Shown here piece by piece: positions 51,678 to 59,865 of a DNA stretch of 64,000 nt. The notes under the pieces were generated by a model. That model was given only the letters and a program-made list of their open reading frames with translations. It ran no database searches and was not told the origin of the DNA. The stretch comes from CAZRXG01 sp964603985 (lineage in GTDB: Bacteria; Chloroflexota; Anaerolineae; Aggregatilineales; UBA3940). Every line of letters begins with the position of its first letter. Positions within the stretch are counted from its first letter, which is position 1. The position numbers were made by a program, and so were the translations under genes. The stretch lies in assembly GCA_964603985.1 (NCBI GenBank), contig CAZRXG010000024.1, forward strand, positions 1 through 64,000. The letters are read 5' to 3'.

Positions 51678-54392
51678 TCAAGGCTGCACTGCGTGCAGGG
51701 TATCGCAGGCCGGGCAGCCCCCGCCAGGGCGGATGATCGCGTAGCCGCCCTGCGGGTCCGAGCCGTAGACGGTGAAGTCCACGTTGAAGATGATCATCAG
51801 GCGCACTTTGCCACTCTGCGACGAGAGCACCGCCGCCTCGGCCAGCCAGGCGGCCTGCTCGGCGACGGACGTGTTCTGCGCCCAGGAGAAAGCCTGCGGC
51901 AGCGCACCGTAGCCTTCGGGCGAGAGATAACCCAGTTCGGTGAAGCACAGCGGCTTGCCGAAAGTCCCGTAGTACAGGTCTAGCATGCCGAAGAAGTAGC
52001 GTGTGTAGTGCTCGCTGCGCGGGTCGCCGCTGGTCTGGGACGGTGGGATGATGCCCTCGTTGTAGTGGATGCCAACGCAGTCCAGGTGATTGGCGGCCCC
52101 CGCATCACGCATCTGCGCGAGGTAGAACCAGTCGTCGCAGCCCTCAGGCGCACACCCACCCCAGTAACCGGTAGGCGATGGTGCGCCGGAGATGACCATC
52201 ACGTTTGGATTCGCAGCTTTAATGGCCTGGTAAGCGGGCGCAAGCATGTTGTTGACGTAGTTCGCGCCGTCGATCTGCCCGTAAGGCCACTCGCGGTCGA
52301 GGTTCATCTCGTTCCAAACCTCGATGGCATCCGGCCCCAGCGCGGCGACCCCGGCCAGGTATTTGACGTAGGCGTTGTAGTCGATGGCGTCGGGGTGATC
52401 GCCGCCGGGGATGCTCAAAAGCACCTTGAACCCCAGCGAGTGCGCCTGAGAGATGCGCCCGCCGACCGATCCACTGGGATCGTCACCGCGGCCCCACTTA
52501 TGCTGGAACTTGACCCAGGTCATGCCCGCCTGTCGCATCGCGTCCGGGTGTTCGAGCGTGTGTGTCTGGCCGCCCAGTTCAAACGCGCCGGGCGCAATTG
52601 CGTCGCCGACCGGGGCCTGGGTGGGTTCCGCGGCGGGCGCCGATGTCTCGTCCGGGTTGGGCGTGGCTCCCGGATCGGGTGTGGCGGTCGGCGTCGGCTG
52701 GTCGGCGTTGGGAGGGGCCGCGCCCACCTCGACGACCACCTGCCCGCGCCCGCTCTCGCCCGACTGGCCGCTGATCCCGGCGCTGACGACGTACAGGCCC
52801 GGTTCGGCGACGGCCTGCCACAGGTATTGCAGCAGCGTGAGGTCGCCCTGGGCCTGGCTCAGGCTGGCCCCGGACGAGGTTTGCGTGCGCCACACAATCG
52901 CCAACGGTTCCGGGTCGCTGATAGGCTGCTGGTTGAGAAAGGCGCTGATGCCATCCCCCAGGCGATGAGGCGCATCCGGGTGGACGAGGCCATGCACAAC
53001 GACGGTTCTCAGGCCGTAGTAGCGGGCCCAGGCCAGCTTACGCTTCAAGTTTTGGGCCGAACCAAAATAGACGTGATGCAACTGCGTGGCTTCGTCGTGA
53101 TAGGTCAGGTAATTCATGCCAAGCGGTACGTCGAAGCCCATCGAGTCGATCTGGCCGGTGAGACGGAAGGGGACGGGGTTGCCCGGCACTATCGGGACGG
53201 TGGGGTCAATGTAACCCTCGATCGGCTGGATGCTCCCGAAAAGTGCCATCGCGTCTTCCGTCTGGATGGGTGTCACGCTCTCGCCGCTCACGTCGACGTT
53301 CAGGCCGCTGACCAGCAGGCCGAGTTTGTTGCGGTCGACCATGTCTACCAATCCGGCCAGCATCTCCTGGGCGGGGCCGTTGGGCAGGTAAACCGTCGGG
53401 TTGTCGCCAGGGGCGACCAGGATGTGGTCTGCATGGCGGGCCAGCGTGGCGGGGTCGTAGGCCGATGGAGAGAGACCGCGCAGGACAATGTCCAGGCGTT
53501 TGCCGTGCGCGTGAACCTCTTCGGCCAGCCTGGCGACGAGTTCGGCATAGCCCTCACCGGGGTCGAAGTCGAGCACCAGGCCATCGTAGGGGGTGAGGAG
53601 CGGCATCAGGTAGTTAACGATGGTATCCTGCCGGGCGGGATCGGTATAAGTGGTCAGCCCGCCCAGCCGATTTTCGATCAGCGGCATCACGGTTGAGCCG
53701 TCACCGCTGACCGGTTCGCCGACGAACTCACCTTCGGCGGAGATATAGACGCCCTCCAGAATGGCGAGGCCATAGTTGGGGTCGAGATCGGGGCTCCCTA
53801 CGCTGAAGATCACGCCCACGGCCGGCGACTGCGGTTCGACGCGCCCGGCGAGCACGCTGATCGGCAGGCTCTCCGGCTGGAAGACAATCACCTGGCGGGC
53901 CTGATCCTGATCGCCGGGCACGAAGACCCAGGCACCGGTTTCCTCGTCCCACCGGTAGAGGTCAAGCAGCGCCAGAGGGTCCGCCTCGTTGGGGATCGCC
54001 ATCTCCGCGACGATCTGTCCCTCATCGCGCCCTCTCACAGTGTAGATCGGGCTGAGCGGGGTCAGGTAGGCGGGCAGAGCTTCGCGTGCCGCGCGCCACG
54101 ATTTATCTGCCTGGCCGGTGAGGAAAGTCTCGCGCGGAATGCTCTCGATCTCGACCTGTGCCGCTTCGGTTCCCTCGGCCAGCCTGACAACCAGGCCGTC
54201 GGGGTGGGACGTGGTCGGGTTGGCCGCGTCGAGCCTGACATATGCCCCATCTCGACCCGGCACCAGCACCACGATCAGTACTACCACGACGGCGGCGATC
54301 AGCACGCCACCACCGATCATGATCCAGGTTCGTTTAGGTAGGCTGCCGAGGCGCATCCTGATTTGCGCCAGTATGCCCGTGATCGTCTCCAA
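51678..54392 (-). CDS. Large exported protein with GH18-like and GH-A-like domains (array member 5)
   Basis: A 904-residue paralogue of members 3 and 4, with a membrane anchor (IMIGGGVLIAAVVVVLIVVL) and the N-terminal beta domain (ESIPRETFLTGQ, EALPAYLTPLSPIY, LDLYRWDEETGAWVFVPGD). Its GH18-like barrel motif is GLVLDFDPGE (about 274; Asp at the Glu position). The GH-A-like barrel has IEVWNEMNLDREWPYGQI (about 693) and CFTELGYLSPEGYG (about 819). C terminus GGGCPACDTLHAVQP. I place the start at TTG 54392 (LETITGILAQIRMRLGSLPK), with AAGGA about 9 nt upstream. A longer frame up to 54785 would overlap the divergent acyltransferase gene. Confidence 0.8.
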   Translation of the reverse strand: METITGILAQIRMRLGSLPKRTWIMIGGGVLIAAVVVVLIVVLVPGRDGAYVRLDAANPTTSHPDGLVVRLAEGTEAAQVEIESIPRETFLTGQADKSWRAAREALPAYLTPLSPIYTVRGRDEGQIVAEMAIPNEADPLALLDLYRWDEETGAWVFVPGDQDQARQVIVFQPESLPISVLAGRVEPQSPAVGVIFSVGSPDLDPNYGLAILEGVYISAEGEFVGEPVSGDGSTVMPLIENRLGGLTTYTDPARQDTIVNYLMPLLTPYDGLVLDFDPGEGYAELVARLAEEVHAHGKRLDIVLRGLSPSAYDPATLARHADHILVAPGDNPTVYLPNGPAQEMLAGLVDMVDRNKLGLLVSGLNVDVSGESVTPIQTEDAMALFGSIQPIEGYIDPTVPIVPGNPVPFRLTGQIDSMGFDVPLGMNYLTYHDEATQLHHVYFGSAQNLKRKLAWARYYGLRTVVVHGLVHPDAPHRLGDGISAFLNQQPISDPEPLAIVWRTQTSSGASLSQAQGDLTLLQYLWQAVAEPGLYVVSAGISGQSGESGRGQVVVEVGAAPPNADQPTPTATPDPGATPNPDETSAPAAEPTQAPVGDAIAPGAFELGGQTHTLEHPDAMRQAGMTWVKFQHKWGRGDDPSGSVGGRISQAHSLGFKVLLSIPGGDHPDAIDYNAYVKYLAGVAALGPDAIEVWNEMNLDREWPYGQIDGANYVNNMLAPAYQAIKAANPNVMVISGAPSPTGYWGGCAPEGCDDWFYLAQMRDAGAANHLDCVGIHYNEGIIPPSQTSGDPRSEHYTRYFFGMLDLYYGTFGKPLCFTELGYLSPEGYGALPQAFSWAQNTSVAEQAAWLAEAAVLSSQSGKVRLMIIFNVDFTVYGSDPQGGYAIIRPGGGCPACDTLHAVQP

Positions 54393-54524
54393 ATGATCAG
54401 ATCCTTGTACAGCGAAAAGGCGGCCCGACTGCTTTTGCCGCCCCCTGTCTGGACTTTGCGAGTGTACCTCATGTGGGCTGCATTCTACCGTGCGCCCCTT
54501 GAATCTGCAATAAAGCCAATCGTG

Positions 54525-54530
54525 TATAAT
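54525..54530 (+). promoter_or_regulatory. -10 element of the acyltransferase gene
   Basis: TATAAT 51 bp before ATG 54582. The nearest TTGAAT (54499-54504) has a 20-bp spacer, so only the -10 is convincing. Confidence 0.4.
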
Positions 54531-54581
54531 GGCCCTGCCCGACCCTGGCGCACACACGCCAGATGAGGCGGTAAACGCACT

Positions 54582-55733
54582 ATGAAACAACCCCCCAATC
54601 CGGCAAATGAGCCTGTGCCCCGTCTGCCGTTTATCGACTTTGGGCGTGGCCTCGTGATGGTGCTGATGGCATGGGATCACGCTTCGGCATTCTGGAACCC
54701 CGGTCGGCGGGCCAACGAAGGGCTGATGGGGATGCAGCCCGCGTTCCCGAGCCTGACACAGTTCCTGCTGCGCTTTGTGACCCACTTTGTCGCGCCGACG
54801 TTCATCTTCCTGGCGGGTACGTCACTGGCGCTCTCGGCGGCCAGGCGTCTGGCACGGGGACAGTCCCAGGCCAGCCTATCACTGCATATGGTCGTCCGTG
54901 GAATGGTGCTTCTGGCGTTTGAGGCGCTGCTCGTTGCCCCGGCATTCGATCTGCCGCGGCTTTACTTCGGTGTGATCGCCTGCATCGGCGTGTGTCTGGT
55001 GCTGTTCAGTGCCCTGCGCTTCCTGCCCCCGCCCGTCATCCTGGCCCTCTCGGCGGTCATTATCCTCGGCCACCCCCTCCTGAACCTCGACTTCATCCCC
55101 GACGGCCGTACCGCGCCCCTGGGTCATTATCTGCACGTCATCACGCACGAGCCACGCTTTGATTTCTACCCATATGTCGGTCTCTACCCCATCATTCCCT
55201 GGCTGGGCGTGATGGGTCTCGGCTGGTGCTTTGGCATTTTCCTGCATCGCTTCGATTGGTCGCAGCCCCGGCGGCTGGCATTGGGGCTGGCCGGGACAGG
55301 GGGCGTGTTGTATGCCGCGTGGTTTGTCGTGCGGCTGCTGAACGGCTACGGCAACCTCCTGCCGCGCCAGGGCAGCGCCCTTGTCGACTGGCTGTACGTC
55401 TCAAAGTACCCGCCAAGTCCGGCTTTTCTGCTGTTCACGCTGGGGGGGATGTGCTTCATCCTGGCGCTGGGGGTCGCGCTGCAGGATCGACTGGATTTCA
55501 AGCGCGGCCTTACGGGGGCTATCGCGACGATGGGGCGCGTGCCGCTCTTCTTCTACCTGTCTCACCTGTGGCTGTATAAGGTCGCCCCGCGTCCATTCGC
55601 GGGCCTGTTTGATGCCAGATTACTCGCGACGGCGATCTTCTGGGCAGCCGGGCTGGCGCTCCTGTGGCAGTTGTGCGCCCTATACGGGGAGTTGAAGCGA
55701 CGCCATCCGGGGTCGGTGCTGCGGTACGTGTGA
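54582..55733 (+). CDS. DUF1624 / HGSNAT-like membrane acyltransferase
   Basis: The 383-residue protein has about ten membrane segments. The family signature is near the start: RLPFIDFGRGLVMVLMAWDH (about 14-33, with the conserved Asp-His pair), followed by FLLRFVTHFVAPTFIFLAGT. Relatives include the catalytic part of heparan-alpha-glucosaminide N-acetyltransferase, which moves acetyl groups across membranes onto sugars. It may acetylate an extracytoplasmic glycan. It is divergent from the glycosidase array. Confidence 0.82.
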   Translation: MKQPPNPANEPVPRLPFIDFGRGLVMVLMAWDHASAFWNPGRRANEGLMGMQPAFPSLTQFLLRFVTHFVAPTFIFLAGTSLALSAARRLARGQSQASLSLHMVVRGMVLLAFEALLVAPAFDLPRLYFGVIACIGVCLVLFSALRFLPPPVILALSAVIILGHPLLNLDFIPDGRTAPLGHYLHVITHEPRFDFYPYVGLYPIIPWLGVMGLGWCFGIFLHRFDWSQPRRLALGLAGTGGVLYAAWFVVRLLNGYGNLLPRQGSALVDWLYVSKYPPSPAFLLFTLGGMCFILALGVALQDRLDFKRGLTGAIATMGRVPLFFYLSHLWLYKVAPRPFAGLFDARLLATAIFWAAGLALLWQLCALYGELKRRHPGSVLRYV

Positions 55734-55757
55734 GGCTTCAGTTGGTGAGGCTGCGAC

Positions 55758-56243
55758 CTATTTTTTGCGCCCGCTGGGCAGTTCGCCCCTGATGATCAGC
55801 TCTTCGGCCAGCGTGCGGGCCAGCTTTTTGTACAGGATGGCAGCGCCGCGAGCTTCCTTCTCCTCAAGGGCTTCCAACGTCGCAGGCGTCACCTTGAGCA
55901 CCCGGATATCGGTTCCGGCCAGGACGGTCGCCAGGCGAGGCTGCTGCACCAGCAGGGCCAGCTCCCCGAACGACTGCCCCGCCGCGATGATGCTGAGCGT
56001 CTGCTCGGTGCCGGTTCGCCGGTCGATGCCGACCACGAGCGCGTATCCCTCCATTACCAGGTACATGGCGTCGCCTTCGTCGCCCTCTTTGAAGATCGTG
56101 GATTGCGCCTTGTAGGTCAGTTCCTCACCCATCGAGCGCACGGCCTCAAATGCCTCGCCCTCAAACTGCCACGAGACTTCCCAGAAATCGGGTTCGACGG
56201 TCATGCTGATTCCCTCGCTACTCGTTGAGACGGCTTCTATCAC
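55758..56243 (-). CDS. Cyclic nucleotide-binding-domain protein
   Basis: A 161-residue single cNMP-binding domain of the CRP type (about 25-135) with TIFKEGDEGDAMYLVMEGYA, the phosphate-binding cassette QSFGELALLVQQPRLATVLA (about 91-110) and a C-terminal helix. No helix-turn-helix follows, so it is not a transcription factor by itself. The cassette has Pro-Arg-Leu-Ala-Thr where canonical sites have R-A-A/S-T. GTG 56243 is supported by GAGGAG 6 nt upstream. Confidence 0.88.
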   Translation of the reverse strand: MIEAVSTSSEGISMTVEPDFWEVSWQFEGEAFEAVRSMGEELTYKAQSTIFKEGDEGDAMYLVMEGYALVVGIDRRTGTEQTLSIIAAGQSFGELALLVQQPRLATVLAGTDIRVLKVTPATLEALEEKEARGAAILYKKLARTLAEELIIRGELPSGRKK

Positions 56244-56405
56244 CCGCTACTCCTCAGTAGCCTACAACAAGGGCGGCGATCAGACAAGTCGGGCGATAGA
56301 GACCGCCCCCCTACTCCGCCGGGCATGACAAGCTCGCTCCTGTCAGGTGCATCCTCCCCGGGGAGTGTTCGCGGGACCGTGCGGGCGGGTCATCGTTGGG
56401 GGGCC

Positions 56406-56436
56406 GTAGGGGCCGCGCATTGCTGACCACCCCTAC
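56406..56436. repeat. GTAGGGG inverted repeat over the PBP promoter
   Basis: GTAGGGG (56406-56412) and CCCCTAC (56430-56436) flank 17 nt that contain the -35 TTGCTG. The first arm resembles the GTAGGGGC element at 15-22. Confidence 0.5.
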
Positions 56437-56448
56437 ACGGGCTATAAT
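56420..56448 (+). promoter_or_regulatory. Sigma-70 promoter of the PBP gene
   Basis: TTGCTG (56420-56425), 17 bp, TATAAT (56443-56448). The transcript would carry a leader of about 100 nt. Confidence 0.7.
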
Positions 56449-56473
56449 CTGGCCCGCTTTTGAAGGACCACGC

Positions 56474-56508
56474 AGGGGCCGGAAGCGCAGAGCCGGAGAC
56501 CGGCCCCT
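56474..56508 (+). promoter_or_regulatory. Stem-loop in the PBP 5' leader
   Basis: AGGGGCCGG (56474-56482) and CCGGCCCCT (56500-56508) form a perfect 9-bp GC-rich stem with a 17-nt loop, within the transcribed leader. No T-run follows, so it is a structural leader element, not a terminator. Confidence 0.55.
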
Positions 56509-56556
56509 TGAGTTGTATTTGCATAACAGGTTGTAAAAGCAGGCTTTACAGGAGTT

Positions 56557-58815
56557 ATGGTGAAAAAACAACTTGTTTCTCTGTTCCTTCTCGTCAGTGT
56601 GCTGTTGAGTGCGTGCGCCTTCCTGCCGTCTTCCTCACCCACCTCATCGCCCTCGACCAGCGCTCAGGCCACTCCCACCGCCGTCGATGTCACGCAGGAC
56701 CCCGACGGTGTCGCCAACGCCTTTTTGAGTGCCTGGATGGCGGGCGATTACGCGGGCATGTACAGTTTGCTCTCGCCAAATAGCCAACTCGAGTACAGCC
56801 TCGAAGAATTCACCGACACCTATGCCACCACGGCGGGGACGATGACACAGGTCGGCGTTGAGGCGACGCCGCTGTCCGCCCTCCAGTCCACCGGGACGAC
56901 GGCGCAACTGGTCTTCCACGTGAAGTATACGACCCACGCGCTGGGTGAGATCGAACAAGAGACGACCATGAACCTGGTCTTCGACGACGAGCGCTGGGGC
57001 GTCGCCTGGACACCGGCGTTGATCTTCCCTGAGTTGGCCGGAGGCAATACTCTCCAGCTTGAGGTCGAGACACCCGCCCGCGCCAACATCTACGACCGCA
57101 ACGGCCAGTGGCTGGTGGCGGCCAACGCCGAGGCGTTCACCGTCCAGATCGTTCCTGGCGAGATCAGCTCGGACTACGAAGGCCGGATGCTCAATCTGCT
57201 CAGCCAGGTCCTGCGCATCCCACCCGACGAGATCCGGCAGAACTATGCGGGTCTGCCCGAAGATCAGTACTGGGCACTTGGTGACGCCGACGCCGAGACT
57301 ATCCAGGCCAACTGGAGCGCTCTCAGCAGCTACCCCGGCCTTTACTTCGCCGAGAAAACCGGGCGTCGCTACTTCAACCTGCTTGCCCCCCACGTCCTGG
57401 GCTACACCAGCTTCATCCCCGAAGAGCAGTTGGATGCCTACAAGGGCCGTGGCTACCGGGGTGACGAGATCGTCGGGTTGAGCGGGTTGGAGCTGTGGGG
57501 CGAGACTTACCTGGCCGGAACGGCGGGCGGCATCTTAAGCGCCTACACACCCAGTGGCGAGTACTTCGCCGAGGTTGCCCGGCGCAGTCCCGAGCCTGCC
57601 CAGGGCGTCTATACTACCATCGATAAAGAGTTGCAGGCTATCGTCCAGGACGCGATTGAGGAAGCCTACCGCGTTTCGACCGAGACGTGGGCGCCCACCT
57701 CAGGCGGCGCAGCGGTAGTCGTTCTGGATGTCAATAGCGGCGATGTCCTGGCTATGGCCAGCTACCCGTACTTCGACCCCAATGTGCTGCATCCCTACAA
57801 CAACCACCCCCAGGCTACCCCGGAGTACCTGAGCAACCTGTTTAACGACCCTCGCAAGCCCTTCCTGAACCGCGCGACGCAGGGCCTATACCCCGCTGGC
57901 TCGATCTTCAAGATCATCTCGGCGGCGACCGCGCTGGGGAGTGGCCTCTACGATCCCGACACCACGTACACCTGCACCGGTGTGTGGGATGGGCTTGGCA
58001 GCGACCCCGAAAACCTGCGCTACGACTGGTACGAAGAGGGACACGGCACGCTCAACCTTCCGCAGGCTCTGACGGCCTCGTGCAACCCCTATTTCTATCA
58101 GGTTGGCTTTGTCACCGGCAAGGAGGACTTCAGCCTGCTTGCGGATTACGCCCGCCAGTTCGGGTTAGGGCAGGAGCTAGGCATCCAGATCGCAGAGGAA
58201 GCCGGGCAGGTCCCCGATCCCGACTGGCTGTGGCAGGAGCGCGGTGAGCAGTGGGACATCGCGGACAGCGTCAATGTCGCCATCGGGCAGGGGCCTATTC
58301 AGGTCACGCCGCTCCAGATGGCCGTTATGGTGGCCACCATCGCCAACGGCGGGACGGTCTACCAGCCCCAGCTTGTGGATCGCATCGGCCTGATCGGCGA
58401 GGAGCCGATCCTCGTCTTTGAGCCGGTCGTGCTCAATACGGTTCCGCTTGAGCCGGAGCATTTTGAGGCCATCCGCGAGGGCATGCGCGGAGTGGTAAAC
58501 AATCCGACGATCGGCACTGCCCAGTACCGGCTGGGCAGCATGGGAATCTCCGCCGCCGGGAAGACCGGCACGGCCCAGGTCTCCAAGCCGGGCGCTCCAC
58601 CCATCGCCTGGTTTATCGGCTTCGTCCCTTACGAGGAGCCCGAGCTTGCCATCGCGGTGATGGTTGAGAACAGTGGACAGGGATCCGGCGTAGCCGCGCC
58701 GATCTTCCGCCGCATCGTCGAGCGTTGGTACGGGCTGAGTGTGCTCCCCTACCCAGGAGACTGGAGCGACCCGGAGCTTTTCGACTTCGTCACGGACGAG
58801 GTCCTCGGCGAGTAG
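56557..58815 (+). CDS. Lipoprotein-type penicillin-binding transpeptidase
   Basis: A 752-residue class B PBP. The signal peptide ends in the lipobox VLLSA-C (about 21). An NTF2-like MecA_N-type domain (about 45-165) and a PBP dimerisation domain (about 170-345) follow. The transpeptidase domain has SxxK in AGSIFKIISAA (about 449), SxN in ASCNPYFYQ (about 508) and KTGT in AAGKTGTAQ (about 669). It cross-links peptidoglycan outside the cell. The N-terminal NTF2-like domain resembles MecA/PBP2a-type proteins. ATG 56557 is directly followed by GTG 56560, whose 5-nt spacing from GGAG is better; either may start. Confidence 0.92.
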   Translation: MVKKQLVSLFLLVSVLLSACAFLPSSSPTSSPSTSAQATPTAVDVTQDPDGVANAFLSAWMAGDYAGMYSLLSPNSQLEYSLEEFTDTYATTAGTMTQVGVEATPLSALQSTGTTAQLVFHVKYTTHALGEIEQETTMNLVFDDERWGVAWTPALIFPELAGGNTLQLEVETPARANIYDRNGQWLVAANAEAFTVQIVPGEISSDYEGRMLNLLSQVLRIPPDEIRQNYAGLPEDQYWALGDADAETIQANWSALSSYPGLYFAEKTGRRYFNLLAPHVLGYTSFIPEEQLDAYKGRGYRGDEIVGLSGLELWGETYLAGTAGGILSAYTPSGEYFAEVARRSPEPAQGVYTTIDKELQAIVQDAIEEAYRVSTETWAPTSGGAAVVVLDVNSGDVLAMASYPYFDPNVLHPYNNHPQATPEYLSNLFNDPRKPFLNRATQGLYPAGSIFKIISAATALGSGLYDPDTTYTCTGVWDGLGSDPENLRYDWYEEGHGTLNLPQALTASCNPYFYQVGFVTGKEDFSLLADYARQFGLGQELGIQIAEEAGQVPDPDWLWQERGEQWDIADSVNVAIGQGPIQVTPLQMAVMVATIANGGTVYQPQLVDRIGLIGEEPILVFEPVVLNTVPLEPEHFEAIREGMRGVVNNPTIGTAQYRLGSMGISAAGKTGTAQVSKPGAPPIAWFIGFVPYEEPELAIAVMVENSGQGSGVAAPIFRRIVERWYGLSVLPYPGDWSDPELFDFVTDEVLGE

Positions 58816-58839
58816 CTCTCACGCTGTGGCCGTGAATCA

Positions 58840-58878
58840 GACACCCCCCGGCTGGCGAGACCTATGCCGGGGGGTGTC
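58840..58878. terminator. Bidirectional terminator between PBP and chelatase genes
   Basis: GACACCCCCCGGC (58840-58852) and GCCGGGGGGTGTC (58866-58878) make a perfect 13-bp stem with a 13-nt loop, between two convergent genes. Confidence 0.75.
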
Positions 58879-58896
58879 ATCATGCCCGGTGGAAAT

Positions 58897-59865
58897 CTAG
58901 GCCTGCCCGACCTTCATCTCCTCGCGCACGGTGTGGTACAGCAGATCCGCCCGCAACTCTTGCAGTGTGTAGCACGGGCCGTCCAACCGGTCGGCCAGTT
59001 GCTTGGCTAAGCCCTGGTCAAAGCTGGCGTGCTCCATGTTGATCACGACCGACCGGATGTCCGTCTCGCGGATCTGGTCGGCGATCAGGTGCGCCTCCTC
59101 CTGGGGGGGCAGGTTGCCCATCGAGACGTTGCCCGCCCCGTCGGTCAGCAGGATCAGCAGCGGCATGGCATCCGGGTGCGAGAGTTTATCGCGCTTGAAG
59201 ACCTCCAGGGTCAGCGCCAGCCCGGCCGAGAGCGGCGTTTTCCCGCCCACAGGAATATCGACCAGTGCCTTCCTGGCTAGCTCCACCGAGTTGGTCGGCG
59301 GCAGGACGAGCTGCGCCCGGTCCTTCTGGAAGACGACCAGCCCGACCCGGTCCCGCCGCTGGTAGGCGTCGGTCAGCAGCGACATGATCGCGCCTTTGGT
59401 AGCCGACATACGCTCGGCCACGGCCATGCTCCACGAAGCATCGACCACGAACACCACTAGGTTGGCCTGCTTCTTGACGCGCACCTTGCGCTGCAAATCG
59501 TGCTTCCGGATGGCAAAGGCGAGATCCCCCCTGTCGCGCTCTATCTGGTAGGGTGCTGCTGCCCGTATCGTGGCGTCGAAGGCAATGTCGCTTGTGCCAT
59601 CGTGGGCCGGGCGTGCCTGGATGTAGCGCCCGCGCTTGAGATCGGTGGGCGATTGGCTGCGCCGACCGCTCTGCCGCCGCGTGAGCCGGTCGAGTTTGGT
59701 ATCCAGCTGTCGTGTGATTTTGAACTCTTCGCCGGGCTGAACTTCCTGCCCGCCTTCCCACCAGTGCGCGTCCTGGGTCTGGAAGACTACCTGCTGGCGG
59801 GCGGCCTCGGTGGGGGTCGCCTCCGGCGTCTCGTCAACGGGGGCGCTCTCGTCTAATACGTCATG
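58897..59865 (-). CDS. chlD: ChlD-type VWA part of chelatase, in the -1 frame of chlI
   Basis: This frame is open for 322 codons from the A-run at the end of chlI. It encodes an acidic linker (LDESAPVDETPEAT), a basic region (LDRLTRRQSGRRSQ) and a ChlD/BchD VWA domain with a complete MIDAS: DASWSM, TPLSAGLALT and LLTDGAGN. The region FDATIRAAAPYQ just before the VWA is typical of ChlD. No ATG, GTG or TTG occurs before a TTG at 59496, right at the VWA edge, so independent translation would lose the linker. Fused to chlI by a -1 shift the protein would be about 687 residues, the normal ChlD length. The partner of a Mg- or Co-chelatase large subunit; none is in the window. Confidence 0.85.
   Translation of the reverse strand, partial: HDVLDESAPVDETPEATPTEAARQQVVFQTQDAHWWEGGQEVQPGEEFKITRQLDTKLDRLTRRQSGRRSQSPTDLKRGRYIQARPAHDGTSDIAFDATIRAAAPYQIERDRGDLAFAIRKHDLQRKVRVKKQANLVVFVVDASWSMAVAERMSATKGAIMSLLTDAYQRRDRVGLVVFQKDRAQLVLPPTNSVELARKALVDIPVGGKTPLSAGLALTLEVFKRDKLSHPDAMPLLILLTDGAGNVSMGNLPPQEEAHLIADQIRETDIRSVVINMEHASFDQGLAKQLADRLDGPCYTLQELRADLLYHTVREEMKVGQA

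Noticed and set aside
52008..53696. 562-residue plus-strand frame opposite glycosidase array member 5
   Set aside because: Shadow frame; the minus strand encodes motifs conserved among three paralogues.
54393..54785. Longer N terminus for glycosidase array member 5
   Set aside because: It would overlap the start of the divergent acyltransferase gene and places 131 residues without signal-peptide character before the membrane anchor.
58897..59496. Stand-alone VWA protein starting at TTG 59496
   Set aside because: The same frame is open for 123 more codons upstream with typical ChlD sequence, and the TTG lies at the edge of the first VWA strand with no ribosome site.
59186..59761. 191-residue minus-strand frame over the VWA region
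   Set aside because: It is read out of frame with the VWA domain and has low-complexity Arg/Gly/Ala composition; the real coding frame is the -1 continuation of chlI.
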